A stretch of DNA of 64,000 bases from an uncultured Lachnospiraceae bacterium (GTDB lineage Bacteria; Bacillota; Clostridia; Lachnospirales; Lachnospiraceae). The position numbers and the translations under genes were made by a program. Within the stretch, counting starts at the first letter, position 1, and the number at the start of each line of letters is the position of its first letter. Of this stretch, positions 42,326 to 50,700 are shown one piece after another. The DNA lies in NCBI GenBank assembly GCA_910586705.1, contig CAJUJK010000018.1, positions 1 to 64,000 on the forward strand, read 5' to 3'. The notes beneath the pieces are model-generated. The model saw only the letters and a program-made list of their open reading frames with translations. It ran no database searches and was not told where the DNA came from.

Positions 42326-44017
42326 TTATTCCGCCGAAATAATATAGTAGTAAATCGGCTGTCCGCCATATTGCAGTTCAATGTCACAGTCAGGGTATTC
42401 CTCCCCGATCTTTTCCCGCAGCTTTTCGGCATCCTCCTCCGCGATCTCCTCACCATAATAAATGCTGATCAGCTCCTTCTCCTCCGCCATCATGGCACCC
42501 ACCATCTTGAGTGCCACCGAGGAAATCGACGTTCCCACAGCAAGGATACCGTGATCGCCAAGCCCCATGAAATCGCCCTGCCGGATTTCCTGCCCGTCAA
42601 TGTTCGTGTCGCGCACCGCGTAAGTGACCTGCCCCGTGGCAACCGCCTTCATCTCCGAGACCATGGTCTCCTCATTTTCCTCCGCGGATAAGCCCGGCAC
42701 GTAGTTGATGACTGCCGTTATGCCCTGCGGGACGGTCTTTGTGGGAATCACCACAATTTTCTTGTCCTTCACGAGAGACTGCGCCTGATTTGCCGCCAGA
42801 ATGATATTTTTGTTGTTCGGCAGGATAAAGATCGTGTCCGCGTTCACCTTGTCAATCGCGTTTAACATATCCTCCGTGCTCGGATTCATGGTCTGTCCGC
42901 CCTCAATGATATAATCGACGCCCAGTCCCTTAAAGATTTCCGCAATACCGGCTCCTACGGAAACGGCGATAAAGCCGACCTCCTTCTTCGGTCCCGGCAG
43001 ATCATCTTCCTCCACAGCAGGCTTTTCCTCCTGCTTGGACATGCGGAAGAGCTTTTCCTGATGTTCCAGCCGCATATTGTCTATTTTCATGTTGGAGAGT
43101 GCACCGTACTTTAATGCCTTCTGAATCGCCAGACCGGGATCGTTGGTATGTACGTGCACCTTTACCACGTCCTCGTCCGCAACTACTACGATGGAATCTC
43201 CGATGGACTCCAGATACGCCTTGAAATCCATCTCCGTCTTTATATTGAACACCCTGTTTAACATGATGATGAACTCGGTACAGTAGCCGAATCTGATATC
43301 CGCGTTCGCCTGCGCCTCGTAGCCTGCCGCACCCGCCGACCTGTCAACTGCTTTTGCAGCTTCCTTGTCCACCGTCAGATCGATCTCTTTTCCGAGATAG
43401 GCGTCATAAGCGCCCTTCAGCACCTGCATCAGTCCTTGACCACCCGAGTCAACAACGCCCGCCTGCTTTAATACCGGCAAAAGTTCCGGCGTCTGCAAAA
43501 GCACCTCGTCCGCATGGTCGATCACCTGTCTCAAAAATTCAGACAGATCCGTAACGCCCGCGTCCGCAAGTTCCCTCGCCTTCACCGCGCCGCCCTTTGC
43601 CACGGTGAGGATCGTGCCCTCCTTTGGCTTCATAACCGCCTTGTAAGCCGTCTCCACCGCCTTCTCAAAGGCTGTGGCGAGCACAGGGACCGTGATTTCC
43701 TGACATTCCTTCACACCCTTCGTAAAACCTCTGAAAAGCTGGGATAAGATGACGCCCGAATTTCCCCTCGCCCCCCGGAGGGACCCGGAAGAAATCGCCT
43801 TACACAGGGAAACCATGTCGATATCTCCCATATCGTAAAGGGCGGACACCTCTCTTGCCGCCGCCATAATCGTCATTGTCATGTTCGTGCCCGTATCGCC
43901 GTCCGGCACGGGGAACACGTTCAGCTCATTGATCCATTCTTTTTTGCTCTCAAGATTTTTCGCTCCGGCAAGGAACATTCTCGCCATCAAGCCGGCATCT
44001 ATCGTATTTGAATCCAC
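42326..44017 (-). CDS. DAK2-domain fatty acid kinase, FakA/YloV-like
   Basis: A 563-residue protein. The N-terminal DhaL-type kinase domain (about 1-200) has NVFPVPDGDTGTNM and SGSLRGARGNSGVILSQ for nucleotide and magnesium binding. A middle domain and a C-terminal DegV-like domain follow. FakA phosphorylates fatty acids bound to FakB/DegV for phospholipid synthesis. The start is GTG 44017 with AGGGAGG upstream. The order yloU-yloV-recG is conserved in Bacillota. Confidence 0.92.
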   Translation of the reverse strand: MDSNTIDAGLMARMFLAGAKNLESKKEWINELNVFPVPDGDTGTNMTMTIMAAAREVSALYDMGDIDMVSLCKAISSGSLRGARGNSGVILSQLFRGFTKGVKECQEITVPVLATAFEKAVETAYKAVMKPKEGTILTVAKGGAVKARELADAGVTDLSEFLRQVIDHADEVLLQTPELLPVLKQAGVVDSGGQGLMQVLKGAYDAYLGKEIDLTVDKEAAKAVDRSAGAAGYEAQANADIRFGYCTEFIIMLNRVFNIKTEMDFKAYLESIGDSIVVVADEDVVKVHVHTNDPGLAIQKALKYGALSNMKIDNMRLEHQEKLFRMSKQEEKPAVEEDDLPGPKKEVGFIAVSVGAGIAEIFKGLGVDYIIEGGQTMNPSTEDMLNAIDKVNADTIFILPNNKNIILAANQAQSLVKDKKIVVIPTKTVPQGITAVINYVPGLSAEENEETMVSEMKAVATGQVTYAVRDTNIDGQEIRQGDFMGLGDHGILAVGTSISSVALKMVGAMMAEEKELISIYYGEEIAEEDAEKLREKIGEEYPDCDIELQYGGQPIYYYIISAE

Positions 44018-44033
44018 TTATTTGATCCTCCCT

Positions 44034-44393
44034 CTAATCGATTACTTTCACGCCTTCTACAAAAATATTGATCTTTTCCACTTCTATCCCGGCAAACTCC
44101 TCAACCTTATACTTTACACTATCGATCAGATTATCCGCCACCGCCAGAATACTTACACCGTAGGACACAATAATATGGAAATTGATGGTGAGCTTATTGT
44201 TGTTCAGAAGAACCTGTATGCCGCGCGTCATGCTGTCTTTTTTCAAAAGCTTTACCAGTCCGTCCCTGACGCTCATGCTAGCCATACCGACCACACCGAA
44301 ACACTCCATCGCCGCGTTTCCCGCAAACTGCGCGATCACTTCCTGATCGATCGAGATATTTCCCATATGGGTATCCATTGAAGAGACTTTCAT
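44034..44393 (-). CDS. Asp23/Gls24 family envelope stress protein (YloU-like)
   Basis: A 119-residue Asp23-fold protein. NISIDQEVIAQFAGNAAMEC, VVGMAS and the mid-region NFHIIVSYGVSI are typical. Family members coat the inner membrane face or modulate FakA, whose gene follows by 16 bases. AGGAGG stands directly before the ATG. Confidence 0.92.
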   Translation of the reverse strand: MKVSSMDTHMGNISIDQEVIAQFAGNAAMECFGVVGMASMSVRDGLVKLLKKDSMTRGIQVLLNNNKLTINFHIIVSYGVSILAVADNLIDSVKYKVEEFAGIEVEKINIFVEGVKVID

Positions 44394-44444
44394 AGACTAC
44401 CTCCTAATCCATAATTTATAACTACTCACGAACCCAATAATAAC

Positions 44445-44473
44445 ATTATACCCCGATCTCCACAAAAAAGAAA
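44445..44473 (-). promoter_or_regulatory. Probable promoter of the yloU-fakA-recG operon
   Basis: On the minus strand: TTTCTT (44473-44468), a 17-base spacer and a perfect -10 TATAAT (44450-44445). The -35 is poor. Confidence 0.45.
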
Positions 44474-44498
44474 CTGAAAAAAAATCTGCAAATTATGC

Positions 44499-44527
44499 TT
44501 GCATTCTCTTCCACTTTCTGCTATTAT
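44499..44527 (+). promoter_or_regulatory. rpmB promoter
   Basis: TTGCAT (44499-44504), a 17-base spacer, TATTAT (44522-44527). It leaves a roughly 95-base leader containing the two hairpins described separately. Confidence 0.65.
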
Positions 44528-44540
44528 ACAAATGTTGCAA

Positions 44541-44587
44541 AAATCGAACACGTTCGATTACGGGGATCGCTTCGCGACCTCGGTACG
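44541..44587 (+). repeat. Twin-hairpin leader of rpmB, related to the stop-codon repeat
   Basis: AATCGAAC-AC-GTTCGATT is followed by a second hairpin, GGGATCGC-TTC-GCGACCTC. The order and the GTTCGATT core match the repeat after mgsA and minE, but here it lies in a 5' leader. Confidence 0.55.
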
Positions 44588-44627
44588 ATATTAAAAAATA
44601 ATTCTCAATTCGTTAGGAGGTGCGAAA

Positions 44628-44813
44628 ATGGCTAAATGTGATATTTGTGGTAAGGGCGCTCACTTCGGTAACAACGTCAGCCATTCTCATAGAAGATCAA
44701 ACAGAATCTGGAAATCCAACATTCAGAACGTAAAATGCAAGGTGAATGGCGCTAGCAAGAAGCTGCATGTCTGCACACGCTGCTTGAGATCCGGCGCTGT
44801 GGAGCGCGCATAA
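44628..44813 (+). CDS. rpmB: 50S ribosomal protein L28
   Basis: A 61-residue ribosomal protein with CDICGKGAHFGNNVSHSHRR at the N-terminus and VCTRCLRSG at the end. The two CxxC pairs (KCDIC, CTRC) make this the zinc-binding form. AGGAGGTG precedes the ATG. It is divergent from yloU, the standard Bacillota order. Confidence 0.98.
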   Translation: MAKCDICGKGAHFGNNVSHSHRRSNRIWKSNIQNVKCKVNGASKKLHVCTRCLRSGAVERA

Positions 44814-44843
44814 TTTTATTTTCGGAAACATAAGTTGTTAGGG

Positions 44844-44873
44844 AAAGAGCTGGTCTGTTCCGGCTCTTTTTTT
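44844..44873 (+). terminator. rpmB terminator
   Basis: AAAGAGCTGG (44844-44853) and CCGGCTCTTT (44860-44869) pair with one G-T wobble around a 6-base loop, followed by an unbroken T-run to 44873. Confidence 0.9.
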
Positions 44874-44935
44874 GTTTCACAAAGTCAGGGGTGTCAAAAG
44901 ACGCTTCGGCAACGAAGGAAAAGGCAGGCGCCACT

Positions 44936-45481
44936 CTACGCCTGCCTGCATTTCTCATATTCGCGTTTCAGTCTCTCGTACTCCCTGTTGATCCGCTGAA
45001 TGACCTCCGTATCCCCCGCCACATTATCCGGGTGGAAAATCTTCGTCAGATCCTTATACCGCTTCTTGAGCGTCAGCACATTTTTCACACCGTGGAAAAA
45101 GACGCTGGTCTCTGGATAGCAGTCATAAAGCCCGCGATCCTCCAGAAACTCCTTCTCCGCCGCAAGCCTTGCCCACTCCTTGTCAAGTCTCCTGCGGTCC
45201 ATGTCCAGTTTCTGAAACCCGTCCTTGATGATTTCCAGCCGCTCGTCCACAAGCTGGCTGTCTTTCCTGATCCGGCTCTGCTCCGCAGACATCTTCCGGT
45301 TCAGATTCTTCATTTCCTCTTTAAACTGGCTCTTTTCCTGTTCAAACTTCTCCCGCTGCTCCTCAAGCTCCGCGGAAGCAGTCATAATTCTGATATTCTC
45401 CTTAAAAAGCCAGGACTTTAATTCCTGCAGGCCGTCCTCAGCCAATCCCTCTTCCAGAAGTATTTCTTCGATATTCTCCAT
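44936..45481 (-). CDS. Coiled-coil protein with C-terminal J-domain
   Basis: A 181-residue protein. Residues 35-115 are a continuous charged coiled coil; the last 45 residues form a J-domain-like helical hairpin, LKKRYKDLTKIFHPDN, with the HPD tripeptide at 150-152. J-domains stimulate Hsp70 ATPase, so a DnaK co-chaperone role is inferred, with the coiled coil selecting clients. The domain order is reversed compared with DnaJ. Start 45481 has GAGGA five bases upstream. Confidence 0.7.
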   Translation of the reverse strand: MENIEEILLEEGLAEDGLQELKSWLFKENIRIMTASAELEEQREKFEQEKSQFKEEMKNLNRKMSAEQSRIRKDSQLVDERLEIIKDGFQKLDMDRRRLDKEWARLAAEKEFLEDRGLYDCYPETSVFFHGVKNVLTLKKRYKDLTKIFHPDNVAGDTEVIQRINREYERLKREYEKCRQA

Positions 45482-45567
45482 CGTAATCCTCATCCATTCC
45501 CCGCCCGGTGTACCATTACCAGCTGCATACATTTTTGTGAAATCCATCTAATTGGTAAAAGGATACA

Positions 45568-45705
45568 TCAGCAGCAGAAAAAGCTGTACCCGATCAGCAA
45601 AAGCAATATAATCAACAGAAGCCCCAGAAAACGGTTCATCAGAAAAAGCATGATAATCATGCCTGCTGCGACACAAAACGCCACAAATCCGATCATTTTT
45701 TTCAT
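45568..45705 (-). CDS. Tiny two-helix membrane protein
   Basis: A 45-residue open frame from ATG 45705: MKKMIGFVAFCVAAGMIIM then a second hydrophobic stretch, and a GYSFFCC end. Both halves are membrane-helix-like with a short NR turn between them. AGGGG lies six bases before the start. It sits between gerW and the J-domain gene on the same strand. No family is recognised, but the start context and hydrophobic pattern suggest it is real. Confidence 0.5.
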   Translation of the reverse strand: MKKMIGFVAFCVAAGMIIMLFLMNRFLGLLLIILLLLIGYSFFCC

Positions 45706-45760
45706 GGGCTACCCCTGTCTATGCTCTTATGATACTATATGCATCTGCTCCCGAAATGTG

Positions 45761-46159
45761 CTATTTGTTTTCCTCCGGGAAGGCAATGTCGACAGCCGTG
45801 TCATCGGCCAGCATCTCTTCCTTGGGAGATGTAAATTTCTCCACGATATCGGGAATCATGTCGAGCACCTTGGTGACCGTATCCTGATTCTTGATATTGA
45901 CAAGCTTGGTGGTACCGTTCTTAATCACAAGCACTGCGCTGGGCGTCATCTTTGCCGAAAAGCCGCCGGCCCCGCTGCTCTTCTTACCGTCGGTGCCAGT
46001 GCCGGCGCCCGCGCCCACGCCGAAGCTCACATCCACCAAAGGCAGGATGATGGTATCTCCGACCTGTGTGGCATCGCCCACCACCGTCTTCGTTCCGATC
46101 ACGGCATTCATGCCCTTCATCAGAGACTCGATCACACCGCTAAAATTATTCTCAGCCAT
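45761..46159 (-). CDS. GerW-family (YtfJ) sporulation protein
   Basis: A 132-residue protein with the GerW pattern: VIGTKTVVGDATQVGDTIIL, then VDVSFGVGAGAG, a Gly/Lys/Ser-rich centre and SAKMTPSAVLVI. In B. subtilis the orthologue is needed for proper spore germination. Its presence suggests descent from, or membership in, a spore-forming lineage. It starts one base after the DUF2953 gene, as in the ytfI-ytfJ pair. Confidence 0.9.
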   Translation of the reverse strand: MAENNFSGVIESLMKGMNAVIGTKTVVGDATQVGDTIILPLVDVSFGVGAGAGTGTDGKKSSGAGGFSAKMTPSAVLVIKNGTTKLVNIKNQDTVTKVLDMIPDIVEKFTSPKEEMLADDTAVDIAFPEENK

Positions 46160-47254
46160 TTATACTGCCTCCTTTTTCAACAAACCGTACAGTTTCCTGA
46201 TATCCTTATTAAAGTAAACACGCACCGCTACCCGGACAAATGTGAAAAACCGAAGTTTCCCTCTGATAAACACACGTCCCTCCAGACGTTTTTTCTCAAA
46301 ATCCCCGACCACATTCACCTGTGGACCGAGAAGCGGATACAACATACCGCAGACGGCGAGAATCTCCCCGGTCGTCGCGGGATCGTCCATGCCGACAATC
46401 AGCGCTGCCTCGAACCTGTCCGGCTTCAGCCGCTTAAAAATCGTCAGAAGTTCCTTTTTACAGAGGGCAAAGGAACGCCTGAACGGCTCGCCCTCTATCA
46501 CGCCCTTGTAATACCCTATAGTATTTGATACAGACCTTATTTTATCACAGATATTTTCGATTGTGTACTGTATATTTTCAAAGATACTCTTAATTTTTAC
46601 GAAAATGTTACGAAGAATCTCCGGAATCACACGCAGCTTGTCCCATAATGTGGGCTTTTTGCCGGGTTCCTCCGCGGGTTCCTCCGCGGTTTCCTCATCC
46701 GTCTCCCCGTTTTGATCTTCGCGTTTATTCGTCGCGCCGGGGACATCCGTTTCCTCCTGCGCCGCCAGACTTTCGTAATTCAGCTTCTTTTCTGTCGCTT
46801 TTTCGCCTTCTCTGCCTTGTGTCACCGTCTCTGCGGAAGATTTTGATTCCGACACCGTTGTCACATTTTCTCCGTCCGGCGGCTCCGCCCCCTTTTCCTG
46901 TGACACCGGCTCCTTTCCTTTCTCCGGCTTCTTCCTGCCTTTACGTCTTTCCGCCTCCGCCTTCCCGCTGCGCTTCTCTCTCTTCGGCAGCCTGAAAACG
47001 GGAAACACCGTAAGGCGCGCCCGCACAGACAGGCCTCCGGCAAAACGTATCAGCACGTTCACAAAATGCAAAAGCCATGTGACCTTCACCGTGACAACAA
47101 CGGGCGGCTCCCCCTCGCCCTCCTTCCTCACCGCCTCGATCCGATAGCGGACCGGCACAAAGAGAGCGCAGCCAACGCACAAAAGCAACACGCCCAGTAT
47201 ACACAGGAGCACAATCCCTATAATCTTTAAAATCAGCAGCAGTATATGTAACAT
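46160..47254 (-). CDS. DUF2953 family membrane protein (YtfI-like)
   Basis: A 364-residue protein with one N-terminal membrane helix (about 1-29), a conserved outside part (FVPVRYRIEAV, VKVTWLLHFVNV) and a long low-complexity Lys/Glu-rich linker (about 95-210). The C-terminal conserved block has FRRSFALCKKELLTIFKRLK, GMDDPATTGEIL and RGKLRFFTFVRVAVRVY. The linker is far more charged than in Bacillus. Co-occurrence with gerW is conserved. Confidence 0.8.
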   Translation of the reverse strand: MLHILLLILKIIGIVLLCILGVLLLCVGCALFVPVRYRIEAVRKEGEGEPPVVVTVKVTWLLHFVNVLIRFAGGLSVRARLTVFPVFRLPKREKRSGKAEAERRKGRKKPEKGKEPVSQEKGAEPPDGENVTTVSESKSSAETVTQGREGEKATEKKLNYESLAAQEETDVPGATNKREDQNGETDEETAEEPAEEPGKKPTLWDKLRVIPEILRNIFVKIKSIFENIQYTIENICDKIRSVSNTIGYYKGVIEGEPFRRSFALCKKELLTIFKRLKPDRFEAALIVGMDDPATTGEILAVCGMLYPLLGPQVNVVGDFEKKRLEGRVFIRGKLRFFTFVRVAVRVYFNKDIRKLYGLLKKEAV

Positions 47255-47282
47255 TTCGTCTCCAAGTATCCTGTTTCAGAAC

Positions 47283-47612
47283 CTATTTGTGAAAGTTCTC
47301 CGGGTCAATCCCGGAAAGATACGTCACAAGCTGCGCCTGCCCGGTCGCGGCAAGCGACTCCTGCGCGATCTGTTCGATCACATCAAAAGCTTCCTCCCTG
47401 CCGTTTGCCAGTCCGACAATACATCCGGGCGGATTTTCTTTATAGTACCACTGGGAAAGCATCAGACTGTGATACACCGAAAGCCGTTCCGTCTCGCTCT
47501 CGTAGGCGATCACATAAAGCCATGGCTGCTTTTTGTGGCGTTTCAGCTTCTTTATAGCCTTCTCTGGCTTTTTTACAGTATCCCCAATATAGAGGTTTTT
47601 ATAAAAGTTCAT
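47283..47612 (-). CDS. Hypothetical protein
   Basis: A 109-residue soluble protein with a basic N-terminal half (KKPEKAIKKLKRHKKQPWLY), IAYESETERLSVYHSLMLSQ in the middle and DVIEQIAQESLAATGQAQLV near the end. No domain is recognised. An extended -10 (TGATATACT, minus strand, about 47645-47653) lies about 35 bases upstream, so it likely has its own promoter. Confidence 0.65.
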   Translation of the reverse strand: MNFYKNLYIGDTVKKPEKAIKKLKRHKKQPWLYVIAYESETERLSVYHSLMLSQWYYKENPPGCIVGLANGREEAFDVIEQIAQESLAATGQAQLVTYLSGIDPENFHK

Positions 47613-47693
47613 CGCAAAATCCCTTTAAGTCCAAGCTTGCGTTTAGTATATCACATCCAGATATAATAAGACAGGAAAATTTCCCGCGCCAGA

Positions 47694-47867
47694 TCACATC
47701 TGCTTTCTCACCACCGCATACTCGTCGTCGCGCTGGTAAAAGGTACATGCAAAACTGCCGCCGCGCAGAAACCGGCTCATATCGTCCTCGTCCAGATCCA
47801 CCATGCACACATAACACTCATAATCCTCGTCGTACTGATAATTGCTGCAAGTATCGCAAATACTCAT
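47694..47867 (-). CDS. Small cysteine-rich protein, DUF6472-like
   Basis: A 57-residue protein with CDTCSNYQYDEDYECYVCMV then SFACTFYQ. Five cysteines, four in two near-CxxC arrangements, suggest metal binding. The pattern fits the small DUF6472-type family of Lachnospiraceae, which I name tentatively. ATG 47867 has GGCGGA upstream; the longer frame is basic and unlike the core. Confidence 0.65.
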   Translation of the reverse strand: MSICDTCSNYQYDEDYECYVCMVDLDEDDMSRFLRGGSFACTFYQRDDEYAVVRKQM

Positions 47868-48014
47868 GTTTTCCGCCTTTCCCGGATGTATTCTGTCCGT
47901 GCTCTCACATTGTAAAGCGAGCTTCCCGCTGTCCGTGATTTTTCCCTGTTTTCGCAATCCATACCGTTTTTTGTACAATCTGTACCGTTTTACCCATAAT
48001 GCGGCAGGAAACGA

Positions 48015-48042
48015 TTGACTTCTCATGCAGAAGTTTTATACT
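48015..48042 (+). promoter_or_regulatory. Promoter of the HD-GYP-like gene
   Basis: TTGACT (48015-48020), a 16-base spacer, TATACT (48037-48042), about 95 bases before the start codon. Confidence 0.6.
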
Positions 48043-48138
48043 AAATATATACGTTATACGAAAATATAAATTATTTTACCACTACATATAGGGGCATGTC
48101 CCGTTCTATATACAGCCCCGCAGAAACGGAGGTTTCCT

Positions 48139-49200
48139 ATGAAAGATGTAGCACGCATGGCACTGGAAAACGGCATGATCATCGGTGAAGACATCTACAA
48201 TTACCAGAGCGAACTGGTCATCCCGAGAGACACCAAGGTGGACGCCAAGGTCATCAAAAAACTGGAGCGCCACTCCATTATCTGCGTTCCCGTCAAGGAA
48301 GAGATCGACTTCGCCACCACCCACTTTGAAAAAGTGCGTCTGAGCCGGGAATTTCAGACTTTCCAGCTCACCTACAACAACTGTATGCCGATCTACTCCA
48401 AGCTGATGAACCACTTCGTCGAAACAGGCGTCTGGAAAAGCACGAGCCAGCTGAAAGATATCTATCTGAAAATCGCGGCATGTGCGAAAACCGGGGAGGC
48501 GCTTCTCGACTTCCTGTACAACATGCTCCCCCGGGAGGACACCATGACCCATGCCCACTGTCTCAATTCCGCCCTGCTCGCCGGCGTTTTCGGCACTTGG
48601 TGGGAATTGCCGCAAGACGATGTGATGCTCTTAATCCAGTGCGGTTTCTTCTACGATATCGGAAAGTTAAAACTCCCGCAGGATCTTCTCTGGAAATCCG
48701 AGAAACTGACCGATCTGGAATACACAAAGCTGAAAACCCACACCATGCTCGGGTTTGAACTGCTAAAAGACCAGCCCGAAATTGGCGAACCTGTCATCAA
48801 AGCTACGCTACAGCACCATGAGCGCTGCGATGGCTCCGGCTACCCCTCCAAGCTGAAAGGCGATAAGATCAACATCTTTGCCAAATATATCGCCGTCATA
48901 GATGCCTACGAGGCCATGACATCCGCCCGCACCTACAGACAGCCGCTCAATCCTTTTCAAGTCATCGAAAACTTTGAGCGGGAAGGCTATGAAAAATATG
49001 AAAAAGCCATCCTGCAGCCCATCCTCTACCACATCGCCGCCACCCAGCTCGGCTTTATGGTGCGCTTAAGCAACGATGAGGAGGCGTCGGTTTATACGAT
49101 CAATAAGGACAATCTGGCAAGGCCGCTCTTAAAACGGAAAGACGGAAAGTTCATCGACCTTTCCTCAAAGCCGGAACTTACAATAACAGCTATCTTCTAA
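48139..49200 (+). CDS. HD-GYP-domain protein with altered HD dyad
   Basis: A 353-residue protein with an unassigned N-terminal half and an HD-GYP domain (about 120-320). The GYP block HHERCDGSGYP (226-236), H140, H201 (KTHTMLG) and the VIDAYEAMTSARTYR motif are intact. The HD dyad reads Y172-D173 (FFYDIGK) instead of His-Asp. HD-GYP enzymes hydrolyse cyclic di-GMP; loss of this metal ligand suggests impaired catalysis or a binding role. It is a lone plus-strand gene with AACGGAGG upstream. Confidence 0.88.
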   Translation: MKDVARMALENGMIIGEDIYNYQSELVIPRDTKVDAKVIKKLERHSIICVPVKEEIDFATTHFEKVRLSREFQTFQLTYNNCMPIYSKLMNHFVETGVWKSTSQLKDIYLKIAACAKTGEALLDFLYNMLPREDTMTHAHCLNSALLAGVFGTWWELPQDDVMLLIQCGFFYDIGKLKLPQDLLWKSEKLTDLEYTKLKTHTMLGFELLKDQPEIGEPVIKATLQHHERCDGSGYPSKLKGDKINIFAKYIAVIDAYEAMTSARTYRQPLNPFQVIENFEREGYEKYEKAILQPILYHIAATQLGFMVRLSNDEEASVYTINKDNLARPLLKRKDGKFIDLSSKPELTITAIF

Positions 49201-49212
49201 AAGCTGCCCTTT

Positions 49213-50700
49213 TCACTCCTCAAAACAGGCATCCAGAATCCGCTTCGCAATGGGCACGGCGTAGTCTCCGCCGCTGCCCGCCCCTTCTATGATGATTGTC
49301 ACGCACACCTGCGGGTCCTCCACCGGGGCGAACCCCGTAAACCATGCGTGGGAGTCCGTCTTGACTTTATTGTACTCCGCTGAGCCGGTCTTTCCTGCCG
49401 CCGTGTAGGAGAGCCCGGAAAGCTTGGTGCCCGTGCCGCTCTTTACCACTTCCTCCATCAGTTCTGTCATAGTCCGCGCCTCCTCCTCGCTCATCAGCCG
49501 CTTGTAGGAGCCCGGGGTAAACTGTTTGACCACCGTCTTTTCGCTTGTTTCCACCCGCTCTAAAAGATAGGGCTTCATCAGCGTGCCGCCGTTTGCGATG
49601 GCGCAGGTAATCATATTAAGCTGCAGGGGCGTCATCTGCGTGGTTCCCTGTCCGATCGCCGCCTGCATCACATCCGCGTCGGTTGTATCCGCATCTATGA
49701 CAAGTTTACTCTGGTTGTAAGCGAAATCCACCTTCAGTTCCCGGTTAAACAAAAGCTCGTCCAGCGTATCGCCGAATTTCTCCCGGTCAAGGGAAAGCCC
49801 TATGCTGGCAAAGGCGGAATTGCAGGATTTCGCAAAGGCTTTGGAGAAGTCCTCGCTTCCGTGCGCCGTGCCGTGATAACAGTTGATCTTCTCCTCCCCG
49901 TGGGAGAAGCTGCCGCCGCACTGGAATCTGAACTGACCAATCGAGTCAACATTTTCCCTGATATATTCCAGCGCCGTCACGATCTTAAAGGTAGAGCCGG
50001 GCGGGTACAGCCCCTGCGTTACCCGGTTTAACAGGACGCTGCTCTCCTTGTCGGCGATCAGCCCGTCCCAGATCTCATCAATCTCATTCGGATCGAAGTC
50101 CGGCTTTGACACCATGGCAAGGATCCGCCCCGTGGATGGCTCTGACACGATCACAGCCCCGCTGTAAATGCCGAGGGAATCATAGGCGATCTGCTGTAAA
50201 TCCACGTCCAGTGTAGTGATCACACTGTCTCCCGGATACTTTTCGCCCGCCACGTCGCTTGCCACTTTCTCGGAAAGTCTGGTGTTGGAGTTGATCAGGT
50301 AATAATTCGCCTGCGCCTCTATGCCATACCTGCCGTTGGAGGCATAGCCCACCGCGTGGGAAAACATATTGGCGTAAGGGTACACCCGGACTTCCTCCCC
50401 CTCTGCATCCGTCGCCGTCTCCGCCAGAATCTGCCCGCCTGCCGCGTAAATCGTGCCCCGGCTGTTTTGTGCCACGAGAATTTCCTGCCTCGTGTTGTAG
50501 CTGTTATTCATCAGCGTCTGCCTGTGGGTGACCGCATAGTGGCACGTATAGCCCATCATCACGAAAAACAGTCCCACAAAGAACCATGTGACCGTCATAA
50601 TCTGCCGGTTACGCTTCTTCCTCGTCTTCCCAGTCCTGCGGTTCGTCTCCCGCTCTTCGCGCTCTCTTCTTTCTGTTCTTTCGTTTTCTGTTCTTGGCAC
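49213..50700 (-). CDS. Class B penicillin-binding protein (FtsI/PbpA-like)
   Basis: A 495-residue transpeptidase: a basic cytoplasmic tail (1-34), one membrane helix (about 35-56), a short pedestal (NSRGTIYAAGGQIL) and the catalytic domain with S236TFK239, S292xN294 and KTGSAE. It is the partner of the SEDS gene just upstream. GTG 50700 has AAGGAG six bases upstream and overlaps that gene by 92 bases. An ATG at 50598 would avoid the overlap but has a weak site. Confidence 0.9.
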   Translation of the reverse strand: MPRTENERTERREREERETNRRTGKTRKKRNRQIMTVTWFFVGLFFVMMGYTCHYAVTHRQTLMNNSYNTRQEILVAQNSRGTIYAAGGQILAETATDAEGEEVRVYPYANMFSHAVGYASNGRYGIEAQANYYLINSNTRLSEKVASDVAGEKYPGDSVITTLDVDLQQIAYDSLGIYSGAVIVSEPSTGRILAMVSKPDFDPNEIDEIWDGLIADKESSVLLNRVTQGLYPPGSTFKIVTALEYIRENVDSIGQFRFQCGGSFSHGEEKINCYHGTAHGSEDFSKAFAKSCNSAFASIGLSLDREKFGDTLDELLFNRELKVDFAYNQSKLVIDADTTDADVMQAAIGQGTTQMTPLQLNMITCAIANGGTLMKPYLLERVETSEKTVVKQFTPGSYKRLMSEEEARTMTELMEEVVKSGTGTKLSGLSYTAAGKTGSAEYNKVKTDSHAWFTGFAPVEDPQVCVTIIIEGAGSGGDYAVPIAKRILDACFEE

